DNA from: an uncultured Lachnobacterium sp.
Lineage (GTDB): Bacteria; Bacillota; Clostridia; Lachnospirales; Lachnospiraceae
DNA length: 62,421 nucleotides
NCBI GenBank assembly: GCA_937889225.1
Contig: CALAST010000014.1
Location: 1-62,421, forward strand
Direction: 5' to 3'
Position 1 is the stretch's first letter. Every line of letters starts with the position of its first letter. The translations under genes and the position numbers were made by a program. Shown here one piece after another: positions 17,016-26,550 of the stretch. The notes under the pieces are model-generated. The model did not search any database. It had not been told where the DNA came from and saw only the letters and a program-made list of their open reading frames with translations.

Positions 17016-18034
17016 AATGTTACTCCTTTTTCTCCATCTACAATCTTACCGATGACATATGGTGTATCTCCTGCTGCTTTGATAGCTTCCATTGTCTTGT
17101 CTACGTCAGAAGGGTCTACGCATACCATCATACCAATACCCATGTTGTAAGTATTGTACATCATGTCTTCTGCTACATTTCCTTCTCTTGCCATCATTTT
17201 GAAGATTGCAGGAACTTCGTAGCTGTTCTTTTCGATTACGGCATGTTTTCCTTCCGGAAGCATACGTGGTACATTTTCCTGAAAACCGCCGCCTGTGATA
17301 TGACTGCATGCTTTTACCGTAACGCCTGCTGCTTTGATGGATTTTAATGCTTTTACATAGATTCTGGTTGGAGCAATAAGTGCTTCCCCAAGTGTTTTTC
17401 CTAATTCTTCATGATATGTATTTAACGTTTCTGCATCCATTTTGAAGATTTTACGAACGAGTGAAAAGCCGTTGGAATGTACACCGGAAGATGCCATACC
17501 GATAATGATATCGCCATTTTTTAAGTTTTCACCTGTAATGATGTCTTTTCTATCTACCACACCAACTGCAAAACCGGCTAAGTCGTATTCGTCTTCCGGC
17601 ATAAGTCCCGGATGTTCTGCTGTTTCTCCACCAATTAATGCACAGTCTGACTGAATACAGCCTTCTGCTACACCTTTTACGATAGTTGCAATTTTTTCCG
17701 GATAATTTTTACCGCATGCAATATAATCTAAGAAAAATAATGGTTCACCACCTGCACATGCAATATCGTTTACACACATCGCAACCGCATCAATACCGAT
17801 TGTATCATGCTTGTCTAAAATAAATGCAAGTTTTACTTTTGTACCACATCCGTCTGTACCGGATACTAAAGTAGGTTCTTCCATGTCTTTGATTTTTTCA
17901 AGGGAAAATGCTCCGGAAAATCCGCCAAGACCACCTAATACTTCCGGTCTCATGGTTGCCTTTACATGTTCTTTCATTAATTCTACTGATTTATATCCTG
18001 CCTCAATATCAACGCCGGAATTCTTGTAATCCAT
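17009..18034 (-). CDS. purM: Phosphoribosylformylglycinamidine cyclo-ligase (AIR synthetase)
   Basis: A 341-residue enzyme that closes the imidazole ring to give aminoimidazole ribotide. Family motifs include YKNSGVDIEAG at the N-terminus, GTDGCGTKVKLAF, IGGETAEHPGLMP and HITGGGFQENVPRM. An AGGAGG site precedes the ATG. It is first in the local purM-purN-purD unit. purC, purF and purH, which often accompany these genes, are not in the window. Confidence 0.97.
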   Translation of the reverse strand: MDYKNSGVDIEAGYKSVELMKEHVKATMRPEVLGGLGGFSGAFSLEKIKDMEEPTLVSGTDGCGTKVKLAFILDKHDTIGIDAVAMCVNDIACAGGEPLFFLDYIACGKNYPEKIATIVKGVAEGCIQSDCALIGGETAEHPGLMPEDEYDLAGFAVGVVDRKDIITGENLKNGDIIIGMASSGVHSNGFSLVRKIFKMDAETLNTYHEELGKTLGEALIAPTRIYVKALKSIKAAGVTVKACSHITGGGFQENVPRMLPEGKHAVIEKNSYEVPAIFKMMAREGNVAEDMMYNTYNMGIGMMVCVDPSDVDKTMEAIKAAGDTPYVIGKIVDGEKGVTLC

Positions 18035-18119
18035 TTTAATTTCCTCCTAATTCATTCGTTAAATTAATGATTGCTTATAAAACAAAAAATTATTTTTCCA
18101 AAAACAACCTATAATTGAT

Positions 18120-18148
18120 ATACTACTACCTAAATATCATACTGTAAA
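18120..18148 (-). promoter_or_regulatory. Predicted promoter of purM-purN-purD
   Basis: On the minus strand TTTACA (18143-18148) and TAGTAT (18120-18125) are separated by 17 bp, about 85 bp upstream of the purM start. I looked for a purine riboswitch core in the leader and did not see one. Confidence 0.5.
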
Positions 18149-18640
18149 CACTTGTACATTTTTTATTCTTTAGATATTTTTATCTATATTTTATAAAAAT
18201 AACGTAATTATTCAGTACCTTCATAATTATAATTTGCGAACCATGAAAAATCTGCTTTGCAGATTGATTTGCTCATTTTTGAATCATATTTTGAGTTTTC
18301 CTGAATAATTGCAAAATAAAATTTTATGTACATTCCTTTTTAAGTAATCGTATTTACATTATTATACAACCTTAGTATACCTTTGAAAACTCCCTTTTTC
18401 CAATTATATATTATAAAATTTATTATTAGTTTTTTTAATAACAATCATATTACTATTAGTTTAATCTTATAATTATGTATCACTATGAAAAAGTCGGACG
18501 AAACATCAAATACCAGTTCGACTAAATAGGAAAAAAATGAAGAAAATATTCTAATTTTAGTTTCTTAATAATAAATTTACACGCTCAACTCCAATTATAG
18601 TTCTATACAATTTATTTTTTCTATGATAAAATTATCCTAA
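18149..18640. other. Divergent intergenic region, AT-rich
   Basis: Roughly 490 bp between the purM promoter and the isomerase gene. It is very AT-rich and has no credible ORF. A perfect hairpin AATCTGC-TTT-GCAGATT lies at about 18250-18266, followed by TTTGCTCATTTTT. I cannot assign a function. Confidence 0.35.
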
Positions 18641-18665
18641 AAAAGGAATAAAGGAGAAAACTATT

Positions 18666-19553
18666 ATGAAACTATCTGTTTACACCGTTAGCCTTCCGGA
18701 ATACAACATTGAGGAGTCTGTGGCATTAATCAAAGAAATGGGCTATGATGCCGTTGAATGGCGTGTGGATTCTACCGCTGGACTTCCTCGTTCCATGTTC
18801 CCTGAAGACCTTGATGAATATGCATTTCGCTATTGGTTGGACAACAAGTCAACTTTAAATGTGGAAGACATCAAAAATGAATGTTTGAAAGCAAAACAAC
18901 TTTGTGACGAAGCAGGTATTGAAATCGTAAACCTTGCAACAACATTGCGTGGAGATGATTCTGTTTTAGAAGCTGTATTAGATGCTGCTTCTGCAATCGG
19001 CTGCAAATCTATTCGTGGTCCGCTTCAGGCGTACAACCCTGCCCTTCCTTATCAAGAACAGTTTGACGAATTCCGTGCATATTTAGCTCATTGTGAACCA
19101 ATGCTTAAAAAATATGGTGTGAAAATGTTAATTGAAACACATCATGGCATGTTAATCACAAGTGCAAGCTCTGCACTTCGTATTTTAGATGGATTCGACC
19201 CTGATTACTTTGGTTTAATTTATGACCCGGGTAATATGGTTTATGAAGGATACGAAAATTATCAGATGGGCTTTGAAATGTTAGGAAAATACTTAGCTCA
19301 CGTTCATGTAAAAAATGCTGCACTCGTTCCAGGTGAAAAAGATGAATACGGTGCAACCAAATATGTACAGAGCTGGGTTCCTCTCAAAGAAGGTTCTGCA
19401 AACCTCAAAGCAATGATTGAAGCATTAGTAAAAGTAGGATATGACGGTGCATTAAGCGTAGAAGATTTCTCTAACGTAAAACCAACTCGTGAAAAATTAG
19501 AAGAAAATATTGCTTATTTGAAAGCATTAATCGCAAATGCTACAGCAAAATAA
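18666..19553 (+). CDS. Sugar phosphate isomerase/epimerase family TIM-barrel protein
   Basis: A 295-residue protein of the xylose isomerase-like/AP-endonuclease-2 fold. Metal-ligand candidates are Glu in MLIETHHG, Asp-Pro-Gly in GLIYDPGNMVYEG, His in LAHVHVKNA and Glu in ALSVEDFSN. This is the usual set of the family, members of which isomerise or epimerise sugars and inositols. An AAAGGAG site precedes the ATG. It stands alone between purine genes on the other strand, so context does not reveal the substrate. Confidence 0.82.
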   Translation: MKLSVYTVSLPEYNIEESVALIKEMGYDAVEWRVDSTAGLPRSMFPEDLDEYAFRYWLDNKSTLNVEDIKNECLKAKQLCDEAGIEIVNLATTLRGDDSVLEAVLDAASAIGCKSIRGPLQAYNPALPYQEQFDEFRAYLAHCEPMLKKYGVKMLIETHHGMLITSASSALRILDGFDPDYFGLIYDPGNMVYEGYENYQMGFEMLGKYLAHVHVKNAALVPGEKDEYGATKYVQSWVPLKEGSANLKAMIEALVKVGYDGALSVEDFSNVKPTREKLEENIAYLKALIANATAK

Positions 19554-19583
19554 AATTTATTAGAACATATTTTTCTTACAAAA

Positions 19584-19612
19584 ATGAGTGCAGGCTAAAA
19601 ATCTGCACTCAT
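19584..19612. terminator. Hairpin terminator between convergent genes
   Basis: ATGAGTGCAG (19584-19593) pairs with CTGCACTCAT (19603-19612). On the minus strand a run of five T follows, so it is best suited to end the DUF1963 gene. It also lies right after the isomerase stop. Confidence 0.6.
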
Positions 19613-19653
19613 AACCTTGCCCCATATGTACACTTTCCAAAAATACGCCAATA

Positions 19654-20517
19654 TTAACAACAATCCCAATTATATAAAACCTTACTAAAATCCTTATTTT
19701 TCAATGCTTCTCCATTAATAAAGAAATTTGCCACTCCACAATCTCCCCAAAGTACATAATCCTCATGGTCTACGGCATCCGAATCTATCTGGAATAATAG
19801 CGTATCATAATACTCATCATCCCGATAATTTCTTGGATCGCTTTGCGTAAAATATGGATATCCTAAAATCCAATGTCCGGAACTACAGAATTCATCAAAA
19901 AGATAATCCCTATCTTCACTACTTAAATATCTATAAAAACCTTGTTCTTGAATATTCTCTTGACAAATATGATTTACGGTTTGTGCAAATACTTTGTCAA
20001 AGTGATAGTCCTCAATTCCAAGATATGCAGTCGTTTTTGTAATTTCTACTGCTGCTTCCTTAAATAGCGGACTACATTCATTCATATCCTCATTTGTTGC
20101 AATCGGAATATCTAATGCTAACACTTGCTCCTCTGTTATATAAGAATTTATATTTTCATGGTAAATCACTCTAAAATCCTTCTGAGAATCCGCTTCTTCA
20201 AAGTCCATTCCATAAACATCATCTTCGCTCGCTAAAAAGAACTGCAACATTCCTTCTTTTGGAAGTCTTTCATCTTCTAATGCTGCTTTTGTAAAATTTA
20301 TCTGTGCTAAAAGCATCATATTTTTTCCATTTGAATCTTTCGGATACTCTTTTTCCATATCCCAGTAAGGTACACCACCAAATTTGCTTTCAAAAATACC
20401 CGGTGTACTGTCTTTTATAATGGTTAATTTATAAGCCGTCATTGCAGTATCTTCTTTTATTCTTGCAACAATTTTTTTTACCTTTTCACTTGCCTTTGCT
20501 TCATAATCTTTTTCCAT
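19654..20517 (-). CDS. DUF1963 (YwqG-like) protein
   Basis: A 287-residue soluble acidic protein matching the YwqG/DUF1963 family. Recognisable parts are ESKFGGVPYW near residue 40-50, MMLLAQINFTKA, EGMLQFFLASEDD, ILGYPYFTQSDPR and LLFQIDSDA followed by WGDCGVANFFI. No enzymatic function is established for the family. An AAAGAGGT site precedes the ATG. It lies between purE and purM on the same strand but is separated from both by terminators, so it is probably an independent insertion in the purine region. Confidence 0.8.
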   Translation of the reverse strand: MEKDYEAKASEKVKKIVARIKEDTAMTAYKLTIIKDSTPGIFESKFGGVPYWDMEKEYPKDSNGKNMMLLAQINFTKAALEDERLPKEGMLQFFLASEDDVYGMDFEEADSQKDFRVIYHENINSYITEEQVLALDIPIATNEDMNECSPLFKEAAVEITKTTAYLGIEDYHFDKVFAQTVNHICQENIQEQGFYRYLSSEDRDYLFDEFCSSGHWILGYPYFTQSDPRNYRDDEYYDTLLFQIDSDAVDHEDYVLWGDCGVANFFINGEALKNKDFSKVLYNWDCC

Positions 20518-20552
20518 GATTTAAACCTCTTTCCGAAAAAATTCGTTCTTAT

Positions 20553-20584
20553 AAAAACAAGAACCCTTTCGAGTTCTTGTTTTT
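20553..20584 (-). terminator. Terminator after purE
   Basis: AAAAACAAGAAC pairs perfectly with GTTCTTGTTTTT around a TCGAAAGG loop. On the minus strand a T run closes it, 5 bp after the purE stop. Confidence 0.85.
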
Positions 20585-20588
20585 ACAC

Positions 20589-21092
20589 CTATTTGTAGTT
20601 CTTATACCCAACTTCCTGCAATCTTGCATCTTTTGCCTGAACCTGATTCTTTAAGTTTTCAGAATAATCTTTTAATTTCTGCAATAATTCTGCATCACTT
20701 GTTGCAAGAATCTTTGCTGCAAGTAAGCCTGCATTTGCTCCACCATTGATTGCAACAGTTGCAACCGGAATACCGGATGGCATCTGAACGATGCTGTAAA
20801 GAGAATCTCTTCCGCCTAAAGATGTGGTATGCATTGGAATACCAATTACCGGCATTGGGAAAATTGCTGCACACATACCCGGTAAATGTGCTGCCATTCC
20901 TGCTCCTGCAATAATTACTTTAAAGCCTTTTTCTTCTGCTGTTTTTGCATATTCAAAGAACACGTCCGGTTCTCTGTGAGCAGAAATGATTGTCATCTCA
21001 TAACTAATTCCTAACTCCTCTAAAATATCTGCTGCTTTTGCCATTACTGGCATATCTGAGTCACTACCCATAACAATTCCTACAAGTGCCAT
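20589..21092 (-). CDS. purE: N5-carboxyaminoimidazole ribonucleotide mutase
   Basis: A 167-residue class I PurE that rearranges N5-CAIR to CAIR in purine synthesis. Motifs are VGIVMGSDSDMPVM, ISAHREPD, AGAGMAAHLPGM and GIPMHTTSLGGRDSLYSIVQ. An AGGAGG site lies before the ATG. A TTGACA box at 21143-21148 on the minus strand is followed by AT-rich sequence suited to a -10 box. The gene is monocistronic here, unlike the usual purE-purC operon. Confidence 0.97.
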   Translation of the reverse strand: MALVGIVMGSDSDMPVMAKAADILEELGISYEMTIISAHREPDVFFEYAKTAEEKGFKVIIAGAGMAAHLPGMCAAIFPMPVIGIPMHTTSLGGRDSLYSIVQMPSGIPVATVAINGGANAGLLAAKILATSDAELLQKLKDYSENLKNQVQAKDARLQEVGYKNYK

Positions 21093-21204
21093 TATTTTTT
21101 CCTCCTAAGTTTTTCTCTATATCTTTCAGCATAAATATTGTTTGTCAAATTTCAAAGGCTCTAAGTCACCTTATTCATTTGAAAGTTCTAACAACTTTCT
21201 TATT

Positions 21205-23334
21205 TTATTCCATCTCATCCAACGGAACATTCAATTCTTCCGTTCCTGGAACTACAAAACGTCCATTTGCAATAATATCCATTTCACTTCCATCCAATCG
21301 AATCGCTGTAATTCTTCCAAGTTCATCATACGGAATGGTAATGTCCGTATGGCAGTTATAGTATGCTTTGGAAATATCCGTCTTGCGAAGCAAGGATACT
21401 TCATTATCTCTTGCCACAATCGCCTTTCCATCCGGATTATAGCTTATGCCGTCTTCATCATATTTATAACAGGTATCGCCTACTGCAAAATGCGGACCTG
21501 TCTTTTCTGCAATTAAAATTGGCAGTTTTGCGGCAATATCATACTCCCTTGCCATCTTATATGCTGTTGTATTTGTTCCAATCGCAAATTCACCCATTGG
21601 AAGTGTTTCGTGATGTTTCAACAGATTGTCCTGAATATACTTTTTATTTTCTTCTTCATTTTCAAAGTTTGCACAATTATAATTTACAATCATACCATCT
21701 TCAAAATCAATTTCCAAGTCTATAAAATTATATCCATGCAAATATACCTGACTTACATGCAGCTTACCATTTGTCCCTTTCAATACCGGAGAAGTAAACA
21801 CTTCACCAACCGGAATATTGACATCCGCAACACAGTTTTCAAATGCTGTCTCTTTTTTTGGATTAGAAAGCGGATAAATTGAAACATACAAATCAGTTTT
21901 ATTGCCATTTGCACCTAAAATATGCACTCGCTTAGCTGTATCCAACACATCAATAATTTTTTGCTGCATATTTTGGTAAAGTTTATAATCCAACGTATTT
22001 AACTTTACTGTTTCTGCAAAAATTTCCTGAAACTGTTCACCAATCTCAGGAACCGGATACGCAATAATTGTAAAACTGCGTTCTTCCCCTTTGATATAAC
22101 GATTCATTATCTGATTAAATTCACTACGGAAATAAATCTGAAGCTGCTGTTGTTTTTCAGAAAGCTTTGCACTCTGTTCTTTCGAAATTGGTGCAAATGG
22201 AACTTCTCCAAACACTTCAATCACAGCCGGACCTGCATAGCCTGCACAAAGCCCTTTGTATTTTTCAAAAACAATGCGGTATACTTCTAAACTACGCTCT
22301 ACATATGCTTTATCCATCCAAAAAGCATTGTCTTCTCTATGGTCATATGCGTACTGTTTATTGGGCGAAGTGGAAAATGGTCGTAATACACTTCTTAAAT
22401 TTAATTTCTCAAAATTTTTTACAGCTGCACGTACCATTCGTTCAAAACCAATCGGATATCGCACTTCTACTATTGTCTTTTTCGACAAATCTTTGCCGGT
22501 AACCTCAAATCCTATGCGATAGCCTTCTGTATAGGTGTCTGCCATTGCTTGAATTTCTTCTTCTGAAAATGTACGAAGGTACTGTGCACTCCGTGTTTCA
22601 TTTTCTCCAATGCAAGCACCATAACGATAAAGATAATCTTCATTGGATAAATCTCCATGCATTAAAATATCATAATTATAATCATAGTCAGGATTTACCA
22701 TTCTTGCAATATGGTCATCATTAAACACTTCGCTGTAATCATGCATAAAGGAATAAATGGCATCGTTTACTAAATTCAACTCTACATTCTTTACTGCAAC
22801 ATCCTTATCACTACAAACATCTTTACAATCTATACCACTATAAAGTGGACGCTCAGAATCCCCTTCTGTTACTTCTTTGTAAACACAGGCTTCTTCGAAA
22901 TAACCGAATACTTCCACAAACAGCTCTGCATAAATACAGGTAAGCTCCATGCTTCCTTCAAATGCAGATAGACGACAATCACGAATTTTATAATACAATG
23001 CACTAAGCAACTGCCCTACTTCTGTTCCAAACATCTCTACCGCATAAGTCGGATTTGCATAGCTTGTTTCATATGCATTTCCGAAAATATCTTCAAATAA
23101 ACGACCGTTCAACTCTTTTGCCTGTTCTATCGGCATTCCGTTTATTTTATCTTCCTTTGCATAACCAATTACTTCATATAACAGCAGTAAATATTCTGCT
23201 GCTTTCATAAAGTAGCACGCATATTTTCCGGTTTCGGAGGCATCTTTTGCAATTTCTGCTACACGCCCCATCACCAATTCCATACGTTCTTCTAAATTTT
23301 CATTTGTTTGGCTGATTAAATCCAAATACTTCAT
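21205..23334 (-). CDS. M29 family metallo-aminopeptidase with long N-terminal extension
   Basis: A 709-residue protein. The last 370 or so residues match M29 (thermophilic) aminopeptidases: NIPVGEVFTSPVLKGTNG, MGEFAIGTNT, EKTGPHFAVGDTCY and YNCHTDITIPYD supply the Glu, His and Asp metal ligands. M29 enzymes are usually about 370-410 residues. The preceding 330 residues are a helical, acidic region that I cannot assign. I take the ATG at 23334, which has a close GGAGG, because the ATG at 23370 lacks a site. It probably has a cytosolic peptide-degradation role. Confidence 0.82.
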   Translation of the reverse strand: MKYLDLISQTNENLEERMELVMGRVAEIAKDASETGKYACYFMKAAEYLLLLYEVIGYAKEDKINGMPIEQAKELNGRLFEDIFGNAYETSYANPTYAVEMFGTEVGQLLSALYYKIRDCRLSAFEGSMELTCIYAELFVEVFGYFEEACVYKEVTEGDSERPLYSGIDCKDVCSDKDVAVKNVELNLVNDAIYSFMHDYSEVFNDDHIARMVNPDYDYNYDILMHGDLSNEDYLYRYGACIGENETRSAQYLRTFSEEEIQAMADTYTEGYRIGFEVTGKDLSKKTIVEVRYPIGFERMVRAAVKNFEKLNLRSVLRPFSTSPNKQYAYDHREDNAFWMDKAYVERSLEVYRIVFEKYKGLCAGYAGPAVIEVFGEVPFAPISKEQSAKLSEKQQQLQIYFRSEFNQIMNRYIKGEERSFTIIAYPVPEIGEQFQEIFAETVKLNTLDYKLYQNMQQKIIDVLDTAKRVHILGANGNKTDLYVSIYPLSNPKKETAFENCVADVNIPVGEVFTSPVLKGTNGKLHVSQVYLHGYNFIDLEIDFEDGMIVNYNCANFENEEENKKYIQDNLLKHHETLPMGEFAIGTNTTAYKMAREYDIAAKLPILIAEKTGPHFAVGDTCYKYDEDGISYNPDGKAIVARDNEVSLLRKTDISKAYYNCHTDITIPYDELGRITAIRLDGSEMDIIANGRFVVPGTEELNVPLDEME

Positions 23335-23400
23335 TTTCCTCCATTCTACTGTATTTCTACAGTTCAGCATAGCTGTAATAGCTTCTTCTATCTTTATACA

Positions 23401-23727
23401 CTATGCTTGCCAAAAACCCAATATATATGTTCCACACCAGCAAATTACCGATAACAGGGATAAACCCGTAGCAATTCTCGGAAATAGCTGGAAAGAATTT
23501 TCCTCTTTTAAGCTTAAAATCGCAATTACCAACGTAAAAATCGATAACAGCATAATCATAACGCCTGCACCACCATAATACGCTGATAAATTTCCCCCAT
23601 CTTTATAAGATAAGTAAATAAACACTCCATATGTAACCAATATCAAACTAGCCAATCCAAAGGAAATCAGTCCCCGAATGGAGTGTTTCTTTTTTGTAAA
23701 CTTGTATGAACGTTGTTTTTTTCTCAT
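23401..23727 (-). CDS. DUF6142 small membrane protein
   Basis: A 108-residue protein with a very basic N-terminus (MRKKQRSYKFTKKKHS) and three hydrophobic segments (about 22-42, 52-75 and 85-105). It fits the DUF6142 family of Clostridia, which has no known function. The ATG at 23727 has an AGGTGA site at the right distance, whereas the in-frame GTG 9 bp upstream does not. It is last in an apparent pyrE-vanZ-DUF6142 operon. Confidence 0.75.
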   Translation of the reverse strand: MRKKQRSYKFTKKKHSIRGLISFGLASLILVTYGVFIYLSYKDGGNLSAYYGGAGVMIMLLSIFTLVIAILSLKEENSFQLFPRIATGLSLLSVICWCGTYILGFWQA

Positions 23728-23736
23728 GCAAATCAC

Positions 23737-24207
23737 CTATTTCCTTTGTATTTTGTCTCTTAATTTTTTTATGATTCGAAAAATAAACCAAATGATATAT
23801 CCACACAGACCACCAATCGTGTTTAAAAGAATATCATCTACATCAAAACTTCCTACTTGTGTGATAAGCTGTATCAGCTCCACCATAAGACTCATCTGTA
23901 AAGTCAAAATAACAGTCAAAAATATATTTTTACAACGTGAAAAAAGTGTGGGAATAAAAATCCCAAACGGAACAAATACCCCTATATTTCCTATCACATT
24001 TAAAATAAACAGCCGCCATCTGCCAAACCTTATGCCAATTCCATAATACCGCCCTATTTCTTGAAACAGAGTAAGATTGTAGCGATATTCTCCGCTATGC
24101 TCTGTCCGGCCTAACATTCCACCAAAAAACAGAACATAGCAAAGAAACAGCAAATATAACAGAAACGCTGTCCAAACGCCAATATTGTCGTTCTTATTTG
24201 CAGCCAT
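23737..24207 (-). CDS. VanZ family membrane protein
   Basis: A 156-residue protein with four to five membrane spans. VanZ landmarks include LLFLCYVLFFGGMLGR, NVIGNIGVFVPFGIFIPTLF and VELIQLITQVGSFDVDDILLN followed by GGLCGYIIW. VanZ homologues can give low-level teicoplanin resistance, but most are of unknown role. The ATG at 24207 (MAANKN) overlaps the pyrE stop by 14 bp; the longer reading from 24249 lacks support. Confidence 0.85.
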   Translation of the reverse strand: MAANKNDNIGVWTAFLLYLLFLCYVLFFGGMLGRTEHSGEYRYNLTLFQEIGRYYGIGIRFGRWRLFILNVIGNIGVFVPFGIFIPTLFSRCKNIFLTVILTLQMSLMVELIQLITQVGSFDVDDILLNTIGGLCGYIIWFIFRIIKKLRDKIQRK

Positions 24208-24874
24208 ACTGCTCGTAGTATGCGTCGATTGCAGCTTTGATTGTATCATCGATTACCACTCTGCCCTGGCATTCGCGATTGTGTAAATGTTCTACAACTT
24301 CTTCCATTGTTACAATAGCACGAGCATCAAATCCGTATTTTTCTTTGATTTCATCTAATGCACTTACGCTTCCGCCAAGACCTACTTCCATACGGTTTAA
24401 AGAAACCATAAGTCCCACAATCTCAACATCTGCTGCACCTTTTACCTTTGGAACAGTTTCTTCCATGGATTTTCCGGATGTGGTAACGTCTTCAATCATA
24501 ACAACTCTATCACCATCTTTTAACTTGCTTCCTAAAAAGCTTCCCTTATCTGCACCATGGTCTTTTTCTTCCTTACGGTCAGAACAGTAACGAATTTCTT
24601 TTCCGTATAACTGGCTATATGCAATCGCTGTTACTACTGCAATTGGAATACCCTTGTATGCCGGTCCGAATAATACATCAAAATCATCTCCATAGTTATC
24701 ATGGATTGCTTTTGCGTAATATTCGCCAAGTCTCATTAACTGACTGCCTGTTACATAGGCACCGGCGTTCATAAAGAATGGGGATTTTCTGCCACTCTTT
24801 AATGTGAAATCGCCAAATTTTAGTACGTCGCTTTCTACCATAAATTCAATAAATTCCTGCTTGTATGCTTCCAT
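24194..24874 (-). CDS. pyrE: Orotate phosphoribosyltransferase
   Basis: A 226-residue enzyme that joins orotate to PRPP in UMP synthesis. The PRPP loop is RVVMIEDVTTSGKSM (about 122-136). Other motifs are LKSGRKSPFFMNAG, LFGPAYKGIPIA and YCSDRKEEKDHG. The length is typical. An AGGAGG site precedes the ATG. It leads the small operon with VanZ and DUF6142, and no other pyrimidine gene is nearby. Confidence 0.96.
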   Translation of the reverse strand: MEAYKQEFIEFMVESDVLKFGDFTLKSGRKSPFFMNAGAYVTGSQLMRLGEYYAKAIHDNYGDDFDVLFGPAYKGIPIAVVTAIAYSQLYGKEIRYCSDRKEEKDHGADKGSFLGSKLKDGDRVVMIEDVTTSGKSMEETVPKVKGAADVEIVGLMVSLNRMEVGLGGSVSALDEIKEKYGFDARAIVTMEEVVEHLHNRECQGRVVIDDTIKAAIDAYYEQYGCK

Positions 24875-25156
24875 TGTCTTAAGACCTCCTGTATTTACGG
24901 GCTTTTTAGCCTCTTTTACTTTTTTAAAATTACTTTACTACACCATTTTTACATCATACTTGGTGTACACTACACACTTTACATTGTCTTTTCCATTAAC
25001 CGCATTCCGTTTTCAGTTGCTCTAGTAGCAAAAGTCCGATGGAAACAATGAGGTGAAAATTCGTGCCTCCTTCCTAACTGTGTAACTTCGAAAGGAGACA
25101 TCAAATATCTCTATCATACTACCATAAAACCTTATAATTATCAACGATTTCTAAAA
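24875..25156. other. Intergenic, pyrE leader
   Basis: The pyrE leader contains a short GGCTAAAAAGCC hairpin at about 24899-24910, too weak to call a regulator. The remainder up to the excisionase remnant has no recognised feature. Confidence 0.3.
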
Positions 25157-25303
25157 CTAGAGGATTCGATTTATTAACCATGTATCCAGTCTTCCTTTTT
25201 GTGCATATAACCTGTTTCCTATGCATATCGTAAAGTTATTTCTTGGATTGCCAAGGAGTTCTCTTACCTTTGTTTCTCCGAGTCCTAAATACACATTTTC
25301 CAT
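25157..25303 (-). pseudogene. Excisionase-like (Xis) remnant, 48 residues
   Basis: A short minus-strand ORF reads MENVYLGLGETKVRELLGNP and continues with FTICIGNRLYAQKGRLDTWL to a TAG. The order (a GIGxxKxREL helix, a short loop, an FxxxxGNR strand and a basic KxxLDxWL helix) matches winged-helix excisionases of Tn916-type elements. It lacks the usual 15-20 N-terminal residues and a clear ribosome binding site. No integrase is adjacent; the nearest is at 30836 on the other strand. It is most likely a leftover of a lost integrative element, or a very small intact gene. Confidence 0.5.
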
Positions 25304-25377
25304 CGCCCTTTGCACATCAATATGTTTTGAAAGTAATTACTTTTTATGAATAAAAACTAGAATAATGGCAAAAAAAT

Positions 25378-25404
25378 AACCTTAGAACATAATGTCCTAA
25401 GGTT
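25378..25404 (-). terminator. Terminator of the ECF-sigma/ABC operon
   Basis: AACCTTAG (25378-25385) pairs with CTAAGGTT (25397-25404). On the minus strand ATTTTTTTG follows the stem. It lies 73 bp after the stop of the last permease gene. Confidence 0.7.
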
Positions 25405-25476
25405 CATAAAATATAAAGCGTCATGCTAATATCTCATCTAATAACACACGATAGTTTTCAGACAAAGATACTACCA

Positions 25477-26550
25477 TCAAAAATCTCTCTTCAAAAATTT
25501 GTTATATGTCATTCTACCCAAGATAAAACAGTTCGCAAACTGTACCATAAGGCTTATAATTTCTGCACCATCAAAATTGCCAGCCAAACTTCCCTCCATA
25601 AAATAATTTCCCATGGTATACCACATCGCCGCTGGATTCCATGACAAAGCTACATCCAGCCAAGTTTCTGTGCTGTAACCAAAAATAAATAGTCCTCCAA
25701 GCAACAATAAAGCAATTCCTACAAATGAGAAATAACTATTCTGTAAAAGAAGCTGTATAATACCTGCTACTAATCCAAGTACCACAACCAACATCATACC
25801 AACGAAAATCGTTGACACCAAGTACTGTGCAATTGTCATTTTATGGAAGGTAATAAATGGATACATCAGAATACCTCGTGATTCTGTCAAAAGTGCCGCC
25901 GACATAGATATATTCCAAAATCCTTCATAAGGAATTAAAAGAAACCAAGCTCCTATCGTCAATGTAAGCAAGATACCACCGACACCTATTCCTGTCAGAA
26001 TACCCACACACCATTTGATCCATTGAAGCTTACGTCCAACATGACTTGCATATGTAATCGCAATGGTTCCTTGTATTCGTTCATAATCCATAATAAACAG
26101 CACAGCAAAGACTACCAGTAATCCCATTTCTAAGAACACGTAGCGTAACACATTCACATATAACTTCTTATGAAGGCGGTAAATCTCACCTGGGTAAACA
26201 CTTCCTTCATGTTCTCCACTTGCAACAATTTCTTCTACACGCTCATTGAGCTTCTCATAGCGTACATCAATAAACTCTTTATAGCTTCCTGTAGGATAAT
26301 AGCGATACATCTCCTGCTTCATCTCCTTGATGTCTTCCATATCAAGTGAATCATAACGACTTAGGCTTTCCTCATAATAATTTTGACTAATTCCATCCGT
26401 CAAAATCTCATTATGTACCATTTGTAGTTCTGAAGCATAGTCACCAATGTTTACCCAAAGCAAGAAACCATTAAAAATTAGAAATATACACAGCATACAC
26501 CAAAGCATGGGATGACCGATTAGTTTTCGAAATTCCTGCTTCCAAATCAT
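25477..26550 (-). CDS. ABC-2 type transporter membrane subunit B
   Basis: A 357-residue protein with one N-terminal membrane span (about 15-33). A roughly 90-residue external domain follows, then five to six spans (from about 125 onward). It overlaps the preceding permease gene by 4 bp. Together with the neighbouring permease and ATPase it should form one ABC transporter. No substrate-specific motif is visible. Confidence 0.8.
   Translation of the reverse strand: MIWKQEFRKLIGHPMLWCMLCIFLIFNGFLLWVNIGDYASELQMVHNEILTDGISQNYYEESLSRYDSLDMEDIKEMKQEMYRYYPTGSYKEFIDVRYEKLNERVEEIVASGEHEGSVYPGEIYRLHKKLYVNVLRYVFLEMGLLVVFAVLFIMDYERIQGTIAITYASHVGRKLQWIKWCVGILTGIGVGGILLTLTIGAWFLLIPYEGFWNISMSAALLTESRGILMYPFITFHKMTIAQYLVSTIFVGMMLVVVLGLVAGIIQLLLQNSYFSFVGIALLLLGGLFIFGYSTETWLDVALSWNPAAMWYTMGNYFMEGSLAGNFDGAEIISLMVQFANCFILGRMTYNKFLKRDF

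Noticed and set aside
18035..18665. Purine riboswitch upstream of purM
   Set aside because: I looked for the conserved three-way-junction core on the minus strand and did not find it. Only an ordinary promoter is visible.
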